Below the pieces are notes generated by a model. That model saw only the letters and a list, made by a program, of their open reading frames with translations. It made no database searches and was not told the DNA's origin. Positions 48,692 to 62,165 of a stretch of DNA of 64,000 bases are shown piece by piece. The stretch lies in contig OX419762.1 of assembly GCA_948567375.1 (NCBI GenBank), forward strand, positions 43,505,034 through 43,569,033, given 5' to 3'. The DNA comes from Lunularia cruciata (taxonomy: Eukaryota; Streptophyta; Marchantiopsida; Lunulariales; Lunulariaceae). Both the position numbers and the translations under genes were made by a program. The stretch's first letter is position 1; each line of letters opens with the position of its first letter.

Positions 48692-51590
48692 ATGCATTAA
48701 TTGAGTATTAATAATTATCTAGAAAATTATGTTTGCATTACTTGAGTATCAAGTTTTGTATGGGAGTATTAAAGATAATAACAGAAAGTGCATAAAATAT
48801 TTTTGAGTGAAGGAAATATAAAATAAGACATGCCATGAAAGAAAAGCCATAAAGTAACATAATTAAAGAAGAAGTATTTAAAGAAAATAATTTTATTTTA
48901 TTTAAAGAAATAAATAATAATGAGACGAAAGCACATGGAGAATTCAAATTCTAAAATATTGATTGTTAAATTCTAAGATTGTGGTTAAATAGGAATATAG
49001 ATAAAACAGGATGCTAAATTCCACACCTAGATTCAAAGTGAGAAGAAAAAAATATATAAATTTTTTATAGTGTTCCGTTATCTAGATTATATAAAGCAGC
49101 ATAAAAAGTGAATCTCATGTATCATTCTATATGTATGAGATAATGAGCTTGAAATATGAGAAGAAAAATATAAATGGTACAAGTTGAATTCTAGAAGAAA
49201 TAATTGGGATGAGGATAAAATGTTTGAATATAAAATTGCACTTTAGAATGGAAAATATTGATAGCATTGTAATGAATAGAGTTATATTTTCTATGATGTA
49301 TAATAATATATGAATGGATATAACTAGTTGGATTCTAGTATTATGATTGTTATCTTAAATTCAGAAATTTAATTTCTAAGTCACACTTTGGAATAAACAT
49401 ATGGAATTTCAAATTATAGAAAAAAAGAGCAGGATTTTAAAATCTCGATTTGGAATAAAAGATGGCTGAAAATAAACTAATGGAAGGGAATTTTATAGAC
49501 ATACAATCAAGATTTTAAAATAAGAAATACTTCTTTAAACTCCAACCTCTAAAAGTTGAGAAGAAGATTCTGAGATTATCAACTAAGAACTAAGGGTGTG
49601 ATGTTTAGATTGAAAACAGCACGTATCTAGGATGATCTTTTGAATGGTTTTGGTGATCATATATCATAGAAGAACCATTGAAAGGAAGATAGTAACAAAC
49701 AATGAGAACTTGATAGTAAATCATTAGTATAAGCATACAATAAGAAAGACATGAATTAGAATAAATTACAAGAAAAATGCTCCTAAGAAAACTAAGCCTT
49801 ATGGCGTATGGCAGCGTATGACAGAATGAGAAGTTTGTGAAGCTCTTACATAAGAAGAGCGGAAGTCAAAAGAGAGAAAGAGAGCTTGTTACAGAATAAA
49901 CTGTAAAAATCATGAGTGTATATTAAGGAAACATAATATACTTGTTACTTAGAAAAGGAGTAGACTAGTCTAGTATAAAGTAAACTAAATAGTTTAGGTA
50001 AGACAAGTCAGCATCCTTTCCTATTTCTATATCTATCTTTGTATCTTTGTGGGGTAATCAATGGAACACGAAAGGATTATAATATTGTATTATGGTGAGC
50101 AAGGAAAGTGTTTAAAACTATTTATGATCCGACTTTTAGACTAGAGCACATAATTTACTATCATGATATTCAAGCGTGTAGCAAATAGATGTTGGGAGTA
50201 GAAATTGGTGAGGAACACGCAAATGTTGCACTCAAACTATTGAAATTAATTCTCAAAGATAATTTAAATCTAAAATCAGTACGTAAAAACTTGGAAACTG
50301 TGATCATAATTCTTTTCTAATTAAACGTATAATTTATTGGATATATTTAATCTACTAAATTTTGTGAATATTCCAATGGATCTAGCTATAAGAAACAAGA
50401 CTCAAAAGCAAACAGATAAAGAGGATGGAAGACAAAAAATGAATGTATACGTGGAGATAACTAAAACCTTATTATTTATATTTGAGATAGATACCAGTTT
50501 ACTTCTTGGAGAAGTTAGAGAAGCAAACCATTAACTTCCTAGCTAAATAAATCTCACAACCGAATACTTAATCCTTAAGTATTGTTCAATACCTTATAGT
50601 CCAAGTTTATAAAGAGGCAAAGGCTCTTGGGTATCTTATTTGACAACTTGCTCCTAGTGATGAAGGTTTTTAGGTGCGTACTAACTATACTTCCATGAAA
50701 CTATTCCTTATGCTCTCTTTTTTAGCATATTTTAGAAATTCTACTAGTCTATATGTAGAATATCTACTAGACTGTTATGATGAATTGCCTTATCATCATT
50801 ACATGTTCCCTTTACCTTATGAAAGATGCACTTGTAATGCAGTCAAGTTTAGGTTTATTGGTATTGTCTTGAGTATCATGAAGATGATAAAAAGGTTCAT
50901 TCATAGTGTTATGGAGTGGATAACCTCCTTTAAAGAGCTTTGTATCCCAAACGTTGGTGACAGTATGCTTTCAAACATCCAATCAACGTCATATTTATTA
51001 TTATCAATATGAGATAAGAAAGGAAAGAAGTGATTAGAGCAAAATGTTTCTAATTAGAATGAAGGTTAAATTTGACAATATAGAAGATATTATTTGTATA
51101 TGCGGTATAGGCGATCAAATTATAAATAATAGGAGAGATACCTTTTCGAAAATGAAGAAGAGTACAAGCAAATCATATGTAGAACTGGTTAAGAAGATTA
51201 AGAATCAGATAGCAAGGATAAATTATGATTAGAAATTATAACTGAAGATTAAAAAATAAATGAAGATAATACTTATTGATATATTTTGTCATAGAAAAAA
51301 TTAAAAAATTAAATTAATATCAATGATTAATTCTTGTATTCAATATTATAGAAACTAATTTTATTTAAATATAAATCTTAAATTTCCAACAATCTCTTTA
51401 GAATTTTGCGATTTTAGTTTCTAGCAAGAAAATTATTACTATTATTGAACTTATGAATAAATTTTATGTAGATAAGTTTACATCACCATAAAATTCTACT
51501 ATTATCAATTTTAAAATCATTAAATCATAAAATTATCTTTGACAAAAAGAATGATACAAGTTGATTCTGTTGTCTAGCATAGATTCAATA
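48692..51590. other. AT-rich DNA without a supported gene
   Basis: The longest frame (50,674-51,012 +) has a low-complexity, hydrophobic translation with no motif. No paired splice signals or repeat ends were recognised. Confidence 0.55.
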
Positions 51591-51599
51591 TATATATAT

Positions 51600-52472
51600 A
51601 TATATATACTAGTTGGATGCTAGTTGAATGCCCATGCTATCCATTGAATGGCCATCTTATGAGCTTATTAAATATAGAATCATCCCACAAATAATCCCAA
51701 TACCATGTTATACTAAATTTTTTGGATAATCATATGCATTTTATTAAATTATACGGATTCATCTACAGTGACACGTGGTCCACCCTACTCCTTTGGGTTT
51801 CTATAGACTTGATCTTTATCTAATTTATTATTAATAATAATGACGTGTATTGCATAGGGCCACCAGCAAAGGTTAATATATCCTCATCAGGAGGATACCC
51901 GCGATGCAGGAGCCGAAGTTTCTTGCCTAGGAGGACGAAGAAGACGCATGGAATTAACATATCTCCAGTTAATCTTCATAGACAATGAAACTTCTTATTT
52001 GAATATTAAATTTCATAGCTGAATCTGACAGTAAAATTTCCAAGTAGCCAAAGTCAAAGTCGCGTACGTAGGAGGAGACTTTGGCTAATTTATTATTAGA
52101 TAATATATTCCTCCTCTTAGGGAAGAGACTTTGGCTTTGAATCGCGGGTGTCCTTTCAATAAAATGACATATTAAACTGCGACCGGGTTCCCAAGTGCGT
52201 CAAATAAACATCATTATCAAACAAATGAATTTGTTTTTTTTTTAAAAAGAAAGATCAACTCAACGGAAAACCAAAGGAATAGAGTGGAAACGGGTAAACA
52301 TGGATAAATCCATCGAATCCAATAAAACATCTCTAATTATTATGACCAACAAATAAGTATAGCATAATTTCCATATCCAATTCTCAAATAATTCTATATT
52401 CCATAAACTCATAACATTGTCATCCAATAGATAACATGTGTATTCAACTAGCATCCAGCTGATATATATATA
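51600..52472. mobile_element. Non-autonomous DNA element with long terminal inverted repeats
   Basis: The left end (from TAGTTGGATGCTAGTTGAAT, about 51,610) is the inverse of the right end (about 52,460 leftwards). The core GGATGCTAGTTGAAT is perfect. Similarity continues inwards through CATG-[CT]-TATC-[CT]-ATTG and TTATGAG / AATATAGAAT, so the inverted repeats extend well beyond 100 bp with divergence. TA tracts lie at both edges, consistent with insertion into a TA microsatellite. The interior (about 51,770-52,290) has no transposase frame. It looks like a MITE or foldback element. Confidence 0.65.
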
Positions 52473-52479
52473 TGCCTCA

Positions 52480-54190
52480 AAACATAATAAGATGGTTTTA
52501 TTTTGTAGTTCAAAATTATTTATGCTGTAATGATTTTAGAATTACTGTAGTATAATCTCAAAGTTTTCTAACTTTATGCATTGAGACGTAGGAGCGTTGT
52601 TCGGAGAGGATGAAGTTCGCTATTTTCTCCGTCAACCTGGAGCACCGTTAAATTTAAAGGTACTGCTAAGTTTGGAGTATTGCTGAGTGCATGCCTATAA
52701 GGGTATGGCCTGGCCAGGATGAAATATGAGACAGTACATATTGGACGAGTAACAGGAGACTGGTATTTCCACACCCATTTACTTTATTTCTAATATACTA
52801 TACTTCTCGTCAATAAATAATTCTGAGTTTCTCGTCAAGTGGGGGAATTCTAAATTAGCAGAGTTAAGGCGCTTATGCAAGACAGGAGTTCATGCAAGAC
52901 TGATGCCTAAACCCGACCCCTAGTTCTCCATTCGTGTTCCACCTGTTGCCAAATCTCACGATTGTAAGAAATGAGTGTCCAAACTCGTGCTCAGCATTGC
53001 TCTAATACAAAAGAATAAAGTCTTGGGAATCGGGCCAAATCCTTCTTCTCTTCACCTACCGATCCTTTGCGATTGCAGGGAGAGAAACGGGGGAGGAAGA
53101 ATTGCGGGAGTGATGGGGATACAAGAGAAGCAAACCCTCTTGATATCTTAGCACGCACGTGAATTCATGTGGAATTACGAGGAGCGGAGGGTGTGTCTTT
53201 AGGAGTGGGATGGCATAAAGAGTATTGTTTTAAAGGATTTTATGCAAATGCATGCATTGTCTTGAGTTGAGAATTGGATTCATTTAAATTTAATTCTTTG
53301 TGGTCCATAGTGCCAACCAATGAGGATGTGGGGGCGATCAACATATAATATTCGAGAAAAATTTCTTTACACAACAATGATTACAATTGACGATTTTTCA
53401 CAATGGCATGCAATAGAAAACAAGGTAGACGTTAGTGATTGTGTTCAGATTAGAGTTTATTTTTGCTTCGTGCGTATTAAGATTACGAAATAAAGTTTAA
53501 TATCATAAATTTAGATTGAGTTAGGATTTTGGTTAAGTGACGATCACAATTTCTTTTATCAAAAAACTTCAATCTACCAGATTACAGTATCACGTTCACG
53601 GACTCTTATTTTCTTTGTCATGAATCTAAGCAATCTCAAACTTCTATATCATCATAGAGATTCAGTAAAATTGATGGACCAGATGTTGGATAAACAATGG
53701 TCTTGTGATCTTATCCAAAAGTCAATTCATCACGACAGTTACAAATTTTCTTAGCATTCACAAGGAGAGCCGGCGCTAAACTTTGGGGCAAATTCCGAGA
53801 AAGAACTCCTCCTAAACTTTTGGGGAAGTCATCTGGGGAGTTGATGAGGGACGATCATCCATGAAGCTCACTTCGAACTTCAGACTAAACTTTCAAAATT
53901 TACAAAACATTCATTTATTCTGCACAAATCATTTAGAGCATGTCAACACTAATAGAGAAACGCAATTGCAATCAAAGCTCCAAATATCACATGGCATCCC
54001 ATTCAAATTATATGGACGAGCTAAAATGCACAAAGAAGAAAATATACAAACCTAGAAGTCCTTACCTTCTTTACAAACCTAGAACCTATACACTTCCTTA
54101 CCTTCTTGGACGAAACTACCAGCGCTTGGAAAAACTGGCTGCTACTTGTTTGACATATGGGAAAAGAGGATGTTATTATTAGCAACTAAT
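52480..54190. other. Intergenic DNA without a supported gene
   Basis: Composition is uneven: 52,900-53,200 is less AT-rich than its surroundings. Open frames are short and unpaired. No gene can be supported. Confidence 0.5.
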
Positions 54191-54191
54191 G

Positions 54192-54415
54192 CTAACTGAA
54201 AAGTGGAAAACGAAGGCAGAATCCAGATGCAGAAGCATCCACGAGCTCGAGAGCACCTGCTGCTGCAGGGAAGTCCGCTAGTTTGCTTCCGCTAAATGTC
54301 TGCCCGGGCCTACCTTCGTCCAGTGAAAAGCGCCGTTTCCGTTTGGGCGTTTGGAAATCCAACGCCAAATTTGGGAGGGATGATGAAAATCGGAAAAATA
54401 TAATTAAACCATATG
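54192..54415 (-). other. GC-rich exon-like open frame with a basic cluster
   Basis: On the minus strand a frame without ATG stays open for about 70 codons to TAG at 54,194-54,192, in a local GC and CpG peak inside AT-rich DNA. It reads LPNLALDFQTPKRKRRFSLD, then GQTFSGSKLADFPAAAGALE, ending FCLRFPLFS. PKRKRR resembles a nuclear localisation signal. It could be a terminal or single exon of an unseen gene. No family is recognised. Confidence 0.3.
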
Positions 54416-55110
54416 TTAAGATACCTTAACTTGAAAGAAGCTCACAATATTGGCAGAAATTCACAATTACTGACAGGAAACGTGGAAGTATAATAAATGG
54501 ATGTTGAAATATTCTCTTCTATTAAATATTTATCGAATTAGATTCTTTATTTTACCGTATCATTTAATTTGAAAATAATACACAATTTTATTTTTCTTGT
54601 TTTAGATAAATATAGAGAGTATTTTTACTTTCTGAAATTTTCATAAATTTATTTTGAATGATTTTTTTAATTTAAATTATTTGTGGTATAAGGAAGTTCC
54701 ATTCTTTCTCAACCATTTCTGGTACCTAACATGAAATGGTTACTTTAAATTTTTTTATCTTATTATTATTTTAGATAAATGATATATCAAAACTTCAAAA
54801 TAAGCACAAATCTATTCTTAAGGACATTTAAAACTCTAAAAGATATATCTAATTCTGGAAAAAAATCATTTTCTAAAGTTAATAATTGGAAAGAGCTTCC
54901 TGAATACTTGTCCTGCCTGATACTGCATCCTACTTGATATTATATAGTGAAAGATAAAAACTAATCAGGGATAGAGACCCTTAACCGACCCTACATTCTA
55001 CTTTTGGCATTCCCCCAAAAGTTGCCAAAAGTCTTAATCGAGCCCCTTGAAACCATGCCAGGTCCTATATGGCGTGAATTCCACAAACAATCAAACTGTT
55101 CCTAAAGAAA

Positions 55111-55252
55111 AAGGTGACCGCGTAGTAAAAATGAAGGATGGGGAGACCCCATCAAGCCATATGAGGGAGAGAAAAAAAATAACATGGAGCTAAGCCCCAA
55201 TAGAGTCGGTATGAGAAATCTGCACTACCGCACCTAAGATATCCGAGGTGCA
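55111..55252 (+). repeat. Dispersed repeat, copy 2
   Basis: Same block order as 48,560-48,691, with an extra insertion (AATAGAGTCGGT) before ATGAGAAATCTGCAC. Confidence 0.75.
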
Positions 55253-56689
55253 AGTCGGACTATTTACACACAAATGGAACATCCAAAATAACCTCACCTA
55301 TTGTGATTGCTCTCCTAAAGTGGTAAACGCTATAACTTAATCACCCTATAAAGAATAGTGGTTGCCACCATGAACTCACTCAATGCTAATTATGTTCCAC
55401 AATGCCACGTCGGAGCATGTGGCACTTCGGGTCAGTTCACTCGGTTAAGTAGTTTTGCCAACTTGGGGATCCGTTAGGTCGAAGTGAGAAATATGGGGTC
55501 GGTTTAAGTCTTTCTCTGGCCCATTATATGGATCAATATCCATAATGTCTCGGTATGATTGTGGGCTTTGTCTCTCGATCTCGAACGAAAAGTGGGTTCT
55601 AAAACTGCTCGTTTGCAAACCACATTTGTCTAGAAAACTTTTAAGTCTAGACGATCTGTTAGAGGATATCGACTTCTTCTTTATCTCGTGGACCAAACTC
55701 CAAGTTATCGTCTCGAGGTACGAGGTCTCAAAACATAACTTTATGAGACGAGGAAGCATTCTACACGTGCACAAACTATTTTATTACCATGCTATTCTCA
55801 CATGGTATGGTCGTACTTGACAAATGCCAAGATCAAAGTGATAAAATTGCATATTTTGTGAACGAACTTGACCAAAATCCCCTCGGCAAGGTACTTCTCA
55901 GCTGCCACTGTTTATGTGGGCCCAATTCGAATATCACGAGATGTTGTATAGTGCGTACGGTTACCGTCATAGTCCCCACTTGATTTTTATGCGTTGGTAG
56001 CTCGGAAAGACGAGAAGATACCAAATTACTTTATGAATCGAATCATGTAGATTGTTCATTTTAATATAAAGAATGCGAATCTGGCTATCATATCTCCTCC
56101 GGTCATACTTAATCCTAAACTCTCCTAACCTCAAAGTCAGAGATAGATTTGACTTACATGCACTGTGGAGGACCATTTGAAAGATCTCCGCTTGACGAGT
56201 CCTTGGGCAAACCTCCTGGTGCGCAGCCGCAAAGTGTAGCCGTCAATTATCTCCAACCTGGAGCCAGATGCGAATCAGAACTTTCCTGCAATGATCGAGT
56301 ACCGAAAGGTGCTGTAGGTTGCTTTTGTTCCACCGAACCATGCCTTGTTGAAATTATGTTCCGGCGTAAAGTACAGCGCTTTGTCGCATTCGAGTGGTGC
56401 TCCACGAGAATGCCCAGCAGAATTTGCACTTTTGCGTGTAAAGTCGCAGCACCAAATTCTAATGTGGGTGGAGTTTTTTTTCAAATAAAGGCCAACCGGC
56501 CCAATAATATACCCTGTACGAAAGGGAGAAAAAGAATACAAACACACCAAAAGGTGTATAAAGAAAAAATCCAAAACCTAACAAAGGAGTGCAAAAAGCA
56601 TTGAGAAACCAAAGCCAAAGATCATGTGGTATAAAAACAAAGCACTATATAGCAATGTAAACACTAAAGATATACAATCTAAGTGACAA

Positions 56690-58860
56690 AGGTACTATAA
56701 CTGCACAATGTGATATAGATCCTTCAACGGTATGTTTGGCAAAAGTGAGTGAGGTGCAGTAGATGAATTGAGTGCCCGTACTACTAAGGCTCGTAGATGA
56801 AGACTCAGAGCCTGTGAACTTTGTCGGGTGACAGAGACCATCTGTAAAAATAACAAGGTAAGCGAGGCGGGTGAGAAAGTCAACGTGCTTCTCCTTTGTA
56901 GTGAGCCCCTTGCCACCTTGCGAAGGAGACCATCAATCTGATGATGAAGGTGGCCAAAAGACTCCACTACTAGGGGGTAAAGGTGTCGGAGGTGGCATAG
57001 TGGTACTCCTTCCCCTAGTGGCAATGATTGCTACAACTCCTACTTGGATGCTAGCTCGTGCCAAAGACTTTGGTCTAAGTGGGTTCGACACCACAACATC
57101 ATACATCATACAACGTACATTGGCCATCTTTGAAGGTGATAATATCGGTGTGCACTCTCCAGTAAGGTGGGCCTAGTAGGACCATCCATTGCTTGATCTG
57201 AACCTATGAGAGTGTAGATTTTAGGATCTAGGCCACCACATCTCTAATGATATCGTACCCTAGTAGGCTCGCCTCCTATAGATGTATGCCCTTTGCATCC
57301 AATGAAGAACCACATGGGCAATGGTCTAGTAAGACCAAGAGTGATGGATGTGGTAGGCCTAGCCTAAGACAAAGGGCCATGGTGAACTCCTATGACTTGA
57401 ATCTAAACTCCACAATCAAAGGGGAGGCATGAAGCCAAGCTCCTGTGCCCTTATCATTGCAAGAAAGGATCCTAGATCTATCTATCAAGTAAAGCCGCAT
57501 CAGTGAGGATGCTAGAAAGGGCATGAGTGTGCATACACTCACTGAGCTCTGCCTTAAACCTCCTACAATCTAGGGATACAAAGTCTGAAAAGAGAAGGGG
57601 AGTGTTGTGCATGTTGGGTTTGACAATAGATCTCAAGCCAATAGAAGAGATATCTAGAAATCATAGGTCCTTGAGTTGATTATCACAATAGGTGGCAATA
57701 AAAAAGAGTGGCCCTCACGTAAGAACCTATCTGCCAACAAGAGGGCCACTAGTGCCCATGCTCCTAGGTAAGTTGCTGGTGCAGTAGCCTCTTGTGATAC
57801 TACAATACCACATCCTCCCATGACTATAGAAAGAGCTATCTGTAATCAATGCCAATCATCTAATAATTATGAGAGCATACATGGTCCTAAGAGTGTGGAG
57901 ATGGTATACCATAAGGTACTATCAAAGGAGCATAGATGGTAGGAGTACCTATGTGGGATGATATGTACACGCCAAATAGGATGCTCTCGGGACATAACAT
58001 CTCAAAAGGAAGGTGTAGGCCATTTGTGTGTTCTCCAATTGAGGGAGGAGTGAGTGCAATAGCTTGAATCAAAGTGTTCAAGATAAACGAGCTACAAAAC
58101 ACCTCCTCCTTGAGATGGGAGCCCAATACTCTCAAGCCTCCTAATGGGAACTGGAATCCTGGTTGGAAGTCACAAGAGGAGAGGACTATGTGGACTCTAG
58201 ACCTGCGAGTTTGAACTTGTAAATCCAAGGACTTCTGACTAAGTGTGAAAGCTTGCACTGCCCGCACTACATCCTTCATGGGGCCCAAGATGTGGGCATT
58301 ATCTGAAAGGGATGGAAAAAGGCGTGTGAAAGGATGATGCAACCTCACACAAAGCTGTGCAGTGAGCTATGGCAAATAATGGCCCACCCAAAGGATTGCC
58401 TTGGGATGTACACTCCAACAATGCCAACAGAGTGAACTCTCATGTGGTAGTATAGTGACTGTACAACAATGGTGTCTCAATACCATAGAAGTATGCACAA
58501 AAGGAATAAGGGAGGGAATTTGATCCCCTACCAAACAAAGAGCTCAAAACAAAGCTGGACGAGAAATGGTATGGAAGGCATTTGAGACATCCACTTGGAC
58601 AAGCACCCAAGGAAGCTCTAATGCTCATAATAACCATCTCATAACCACCTGGTGTGGCTACCGCATATTGATGAAGAGAGAGGGAAGATGAAAAAGAATG
58701 ACAAAACTGTAGACATATAATGCGTGAGACAAGTCATAAGAAAACATCCCCAATGGCAACGGGGTGAAAACCTGAAGTACCCATGGATAGAGCTAGGAGA
58801 TGAGATGCACCAAACAAATGAGCAACAATCAAGGGACACCAAACCCAGTGCAACATGCTG
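56690..58860 (-). pseudogene. Degenerate non-LTR-type reverse transcriptase
   Basis: Translating the minus strand gives, in order across several broken frames, the motifs of a plant LINE-like reverse transcriptase. They are GFHPVAIGDVF (family G-x-R-P-I-A-[IV]-G-E), LHQYAVATPGG (family Q-F-G-V-A-T-x-G-G), AYFYGIETPLLYSHY, SQGNPLGGPLFAIAH (family R-Q-G-D-P-L-G-G-P-L-F-A-L-A-H) and FPSLSDNAHILGP. The last is the catalytic segment, which in the family is F-P-S-L-A-D-D-T-H; both catalytic Asp positions are altered. PLGGLRVLGS follows. Downstream to about 56,700 the reading is fragmentary. The family role is target-primed reverse transcription; this copy is dead. Confidence 0.65.
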
Positions 58861-58904
58861 GCAGAAAGCAAAGAGAAGGGGGAAAGCCTAAGTCTGGCAT
58901 ATAT

Positions 58905-58921
58905 GGGGGGGGGGGGGGGGG
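58905..58921. repeat. Poly-G run
   Basis: About 17 consecutive G residues, visible directly. This is prone to length error in sequencing. Confidence 0.95.
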
Positions 58922-59099
58922 AGAGACAATTCCGTACATGCTCAAAAACTAAACCTGAAGGACCACCTGCTGAGAATCATGGAGAGTGGAGTAAAGCCTG
59001 GGCAAAGAAGGACTCTATAAGCTGGAGTCCTCGTATGGGTGGAAGTCATGGACAAAGGAAGGCAGGTCATATGTGGCTGATAGGTTAAGATCCTATAAG

Positions 59100-62000
59100 G
59101 TTTATAATGTATATAGGGAGAAGGGTGCTAGGCTTGAGGGTGATAGATCTGGACATCCCATGTGGAGTCAGGTTAAAGCCTTTGGTATTGAATTCATCCA
59201 TGTGGGTTTTGAAGTTAGTAACGGTTAAGTTTGAACTCTCATCGTCTATACTATTATCATTCATACTCTTAGAGACTTTAATCATACTATTCCCGCAAGC
59301 AACAGGCCGTTTAGGTTTATTGTCGCCTTTAGTTGGTCAATGTCTTTTACTTTGGTTTGGGTTTTACTTTCCCCATGGGTTCCTAATCTTTCATCCTTCT
59401 TATGCACTTTTGCATGCCTTGTATTTCTTCTTATTTGTCTCTTGGAACATATTTTCTGGCTAGGCTACGCATGGACTGTATGGTAGCAAGCGTCATTCAG
59501 TCCGTGGCATGTTAGATGTCAACTCAGCGACATGAGCCTATGCAGTTTTGCATGTTGCACGGTTAAAGTTGCAAGTTTGTACTAGTTGGTGACATCCTTT
59601 GTGCATAAAGTCATGAAAAACGTTAGCTGGTGATTTCACTCACAGATCCCTTTGCTATTTTAGACGGTCAACAGTGTTTACCTCATGCCTCCACCAATTC
59701 TTTTACCAAAAAGTGAGGCCAAGCTTTAGAGTGAAAATTCTCTAGACAGTGGTTGAGAAAAATTTGTCCAGATTAGTTATAAGAGCACATCGAGAGATCT
59801 ATATGGAAACGTGTTAGTTTAGCTTTTTATATTTCATGTCTTTTTGCATCTTTGCTAGTTAAAGAGATACTTTCTTAACCTGATCTATGAAGTTACAAGC
59901 AAGAGACAAAGAGGATAAGACACGAAGCGAGCCAACCGACTCTTCAAATTTCCTCAAAAAAGCAAGTTTACTGTAGACTGCAACCCCACTTTTCCCATCG
60001 AAAGTACTTGCGACACTGGTTTATGATCGTAGGCTAAAGAAATGTGCAGATATAGTATGCTGGAGTCTACTATCGTCATTTGGGGTCCACATTCTCTAAA
60101 GTCAAGGAGTCTCGTTAACCTCACGTATATCTGATATGTATCTGGGTCGTTTCTCCACGTGAAGATTTGACAAATAGTTATTTACTGAGTTTCCTGACAG
60201 TTCAATTCACAAATATTGCCTCCATTGGACCAGAATATGTGGTGGTGCATGCATTTGCTAACCGAGCTTATCGATTTTGACTAAAGCGCAGTGCATGCTC
60301 ATCGTAAGGACTTAAAAATGAATATTTCATTTTACCCAATTCCATACCCATACCCAAAGGAACTGTATGTATCCTCTTAAGACCAGCCTACGAGTATACC
60401 AAATGGCGTGGAAAAGAATATGTTGACCTCAGAATCCGTTTAAGGCTCTTTTACAAATAATGGACACAAGAGGTAAAGCAAAACATCTCATCGAAACTAT
60501 TATGTACATTTAATTCAAGTATCTTCTTAGGTCGTCTACCATAAACTGCAATGCATTATTGGACAAAACGAATTGGATAAGTAATCCAGCGAGGAGATGT
60601 AGCATAATCACCTACCGTTTTACTACAAATTCTTACATACTTACTTAGGGTCCAACATAATAATATGTGAAGAAACAAGAGTTGAATTGAGTTGATTGTC
60701 CCAAAAGTTACCCAATTACTTGTTTATCTAGAAAAGGTTTGGATGTAGAACGACGAGCGTCTCTACCGAACTATATGGAATAGATACTTCAGAAAGAATT
60801 AAATGCTCAGGTTTTTAGTGAGGATGGTGCTGGTTTGGTCCGTTAACTAATAAAGCTACAGTCTTAACATGTCTGATATTCTAACTTGGATGCAGTAGGG
60901 GTTTCCAATTCGCCTGTTATAAAACTCCTCGACATTTTATGGTAGTTTTACTAGAAATTATTCGATGTAAGGAGATGCTTTAGCAAATATTACAAAATTA
61001 AAGTTATTCTCAATAACTATATTATTTCTCATGTAATCACTTTGTTTAACCTTTTGAGAGATTTTTGTAAAGTAATTTATAGATATATCAAATTGTCCGT
61101 CAGATTGTCTTTATGATATCCTGTTGATTTTTATGGGCAATCTATTCACATGACGATTCCGTAATCTATTGATTGAAATCCAAATTACATCAGCACGGAA
61201 CTAAACTTTAAATACCGATAAAAGAAACAGAATGACCGATATGTCTTCTTGCATGCCAAGTCTCTACCCAAGTCTCTCTACGTCTGGTTTGGGAATCTTT
61301 TAGACCTAGTTGATAATCGTTTGAGCTGGGCCGGTGGTTTGAATCAGTTCCTCTTAGTTTCACAAGGTTATTATCTGGAAATGCTTACACTTCGTTGGTA
61401 GTCGTTAATGAAGAAGTTTCTAAATTCATGTTCCATACTGAAATTCAGGCATGAAACTATAACAAGTGTTTCTTTTGGAAAAAACCTCAAAATTGTGGGA
61501 CTATAACTTAACGCAAAATTTCATGAACTTTATAAATCTTCAAACATTCACGATATCAGGGGCTTGAAGCAATAAATTTAGTCACAATACCGAGAAGTGC
61601 AAAAAGGGTAATGAATCGAACACGATATAAACTGGTGTTCTAACGGACAGTCGACTTACAACCCTTTTTAAGATGAAGGCGACCTGTGTGATAACAAGAA
61701 GGATGGGGTGTTTAGGTTTTATCTTACATGAAGGATGGGGTACCCATCCTTCATGTAAGATACCATGTATGTTTATAAGTACATCAAGTTGTCTTCAACA
61801 ACTCTACCAAATTTCTTTCACAAGCAACATTAAAATATTATAAGGTGAAATGTGATGTATGGCTCACATTTTTGCATGGAAAATCTTGAGCTATTTTTAA
61901 ACAAATGCTTGTTTTGTATTGCTTGGTTCCAATTGCATGAATCACGTAATTCATGATAGAACGCAACTATTCGCCATTGAAAATTATAATCTCTCCTATG

Positions 62001-62150
62001 AGACTGGCCCACCAAAGTAATACCTTTACTACACAATCTGTACACAGCAGGACTTGGCCAAGCACACCCACTCACTACCTCTCCGAACGCGGTTCGTACA
62101 CAAGGGATAAAGGATTGACGGCGTCGCCTCCAGACCAAGTTGCGGGGAGG
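59100..62150. other. Intergenic DNA without a supported gene
   Basis: The longest frame (59,107-59,463 +) is a Leu/Phe-rich translation without motifs. Apart from the hairpin at 61,720-61,762 nothing is supported. Confidence 0.5.
61720..61762. repeat. Perfect 20-bp inverted repeat with 3-nt loop
   Basis: TATCTTACATGAAGGATGGG (61,720-61,739) is the exact reverse complement of 61,743-61,762, separated by GTA. A further partial copy (GAAGGATGGGGT) lies at about 61,698. It could be a foldback remnant or a transcribed stem-loop. Confidence 0.85.
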
Positions 62151-62165
62151 AGGAGTTCATTTCAG

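Noticed and set aside
56149-56604. Plus-strand frame of 151 codons
   Set aside because: The translation drifts from Cys/Pro-rich to Lys-rich low complexity, overlaps antisense frames of similar length, and shows no domain.
59107-59463. Plus-strand frame of 118 codons rich in Leu and Phe
   Set aside because: Hydrophobic runs come from T-rich DNA. There is no topology or family pattern and no conservation evidence.
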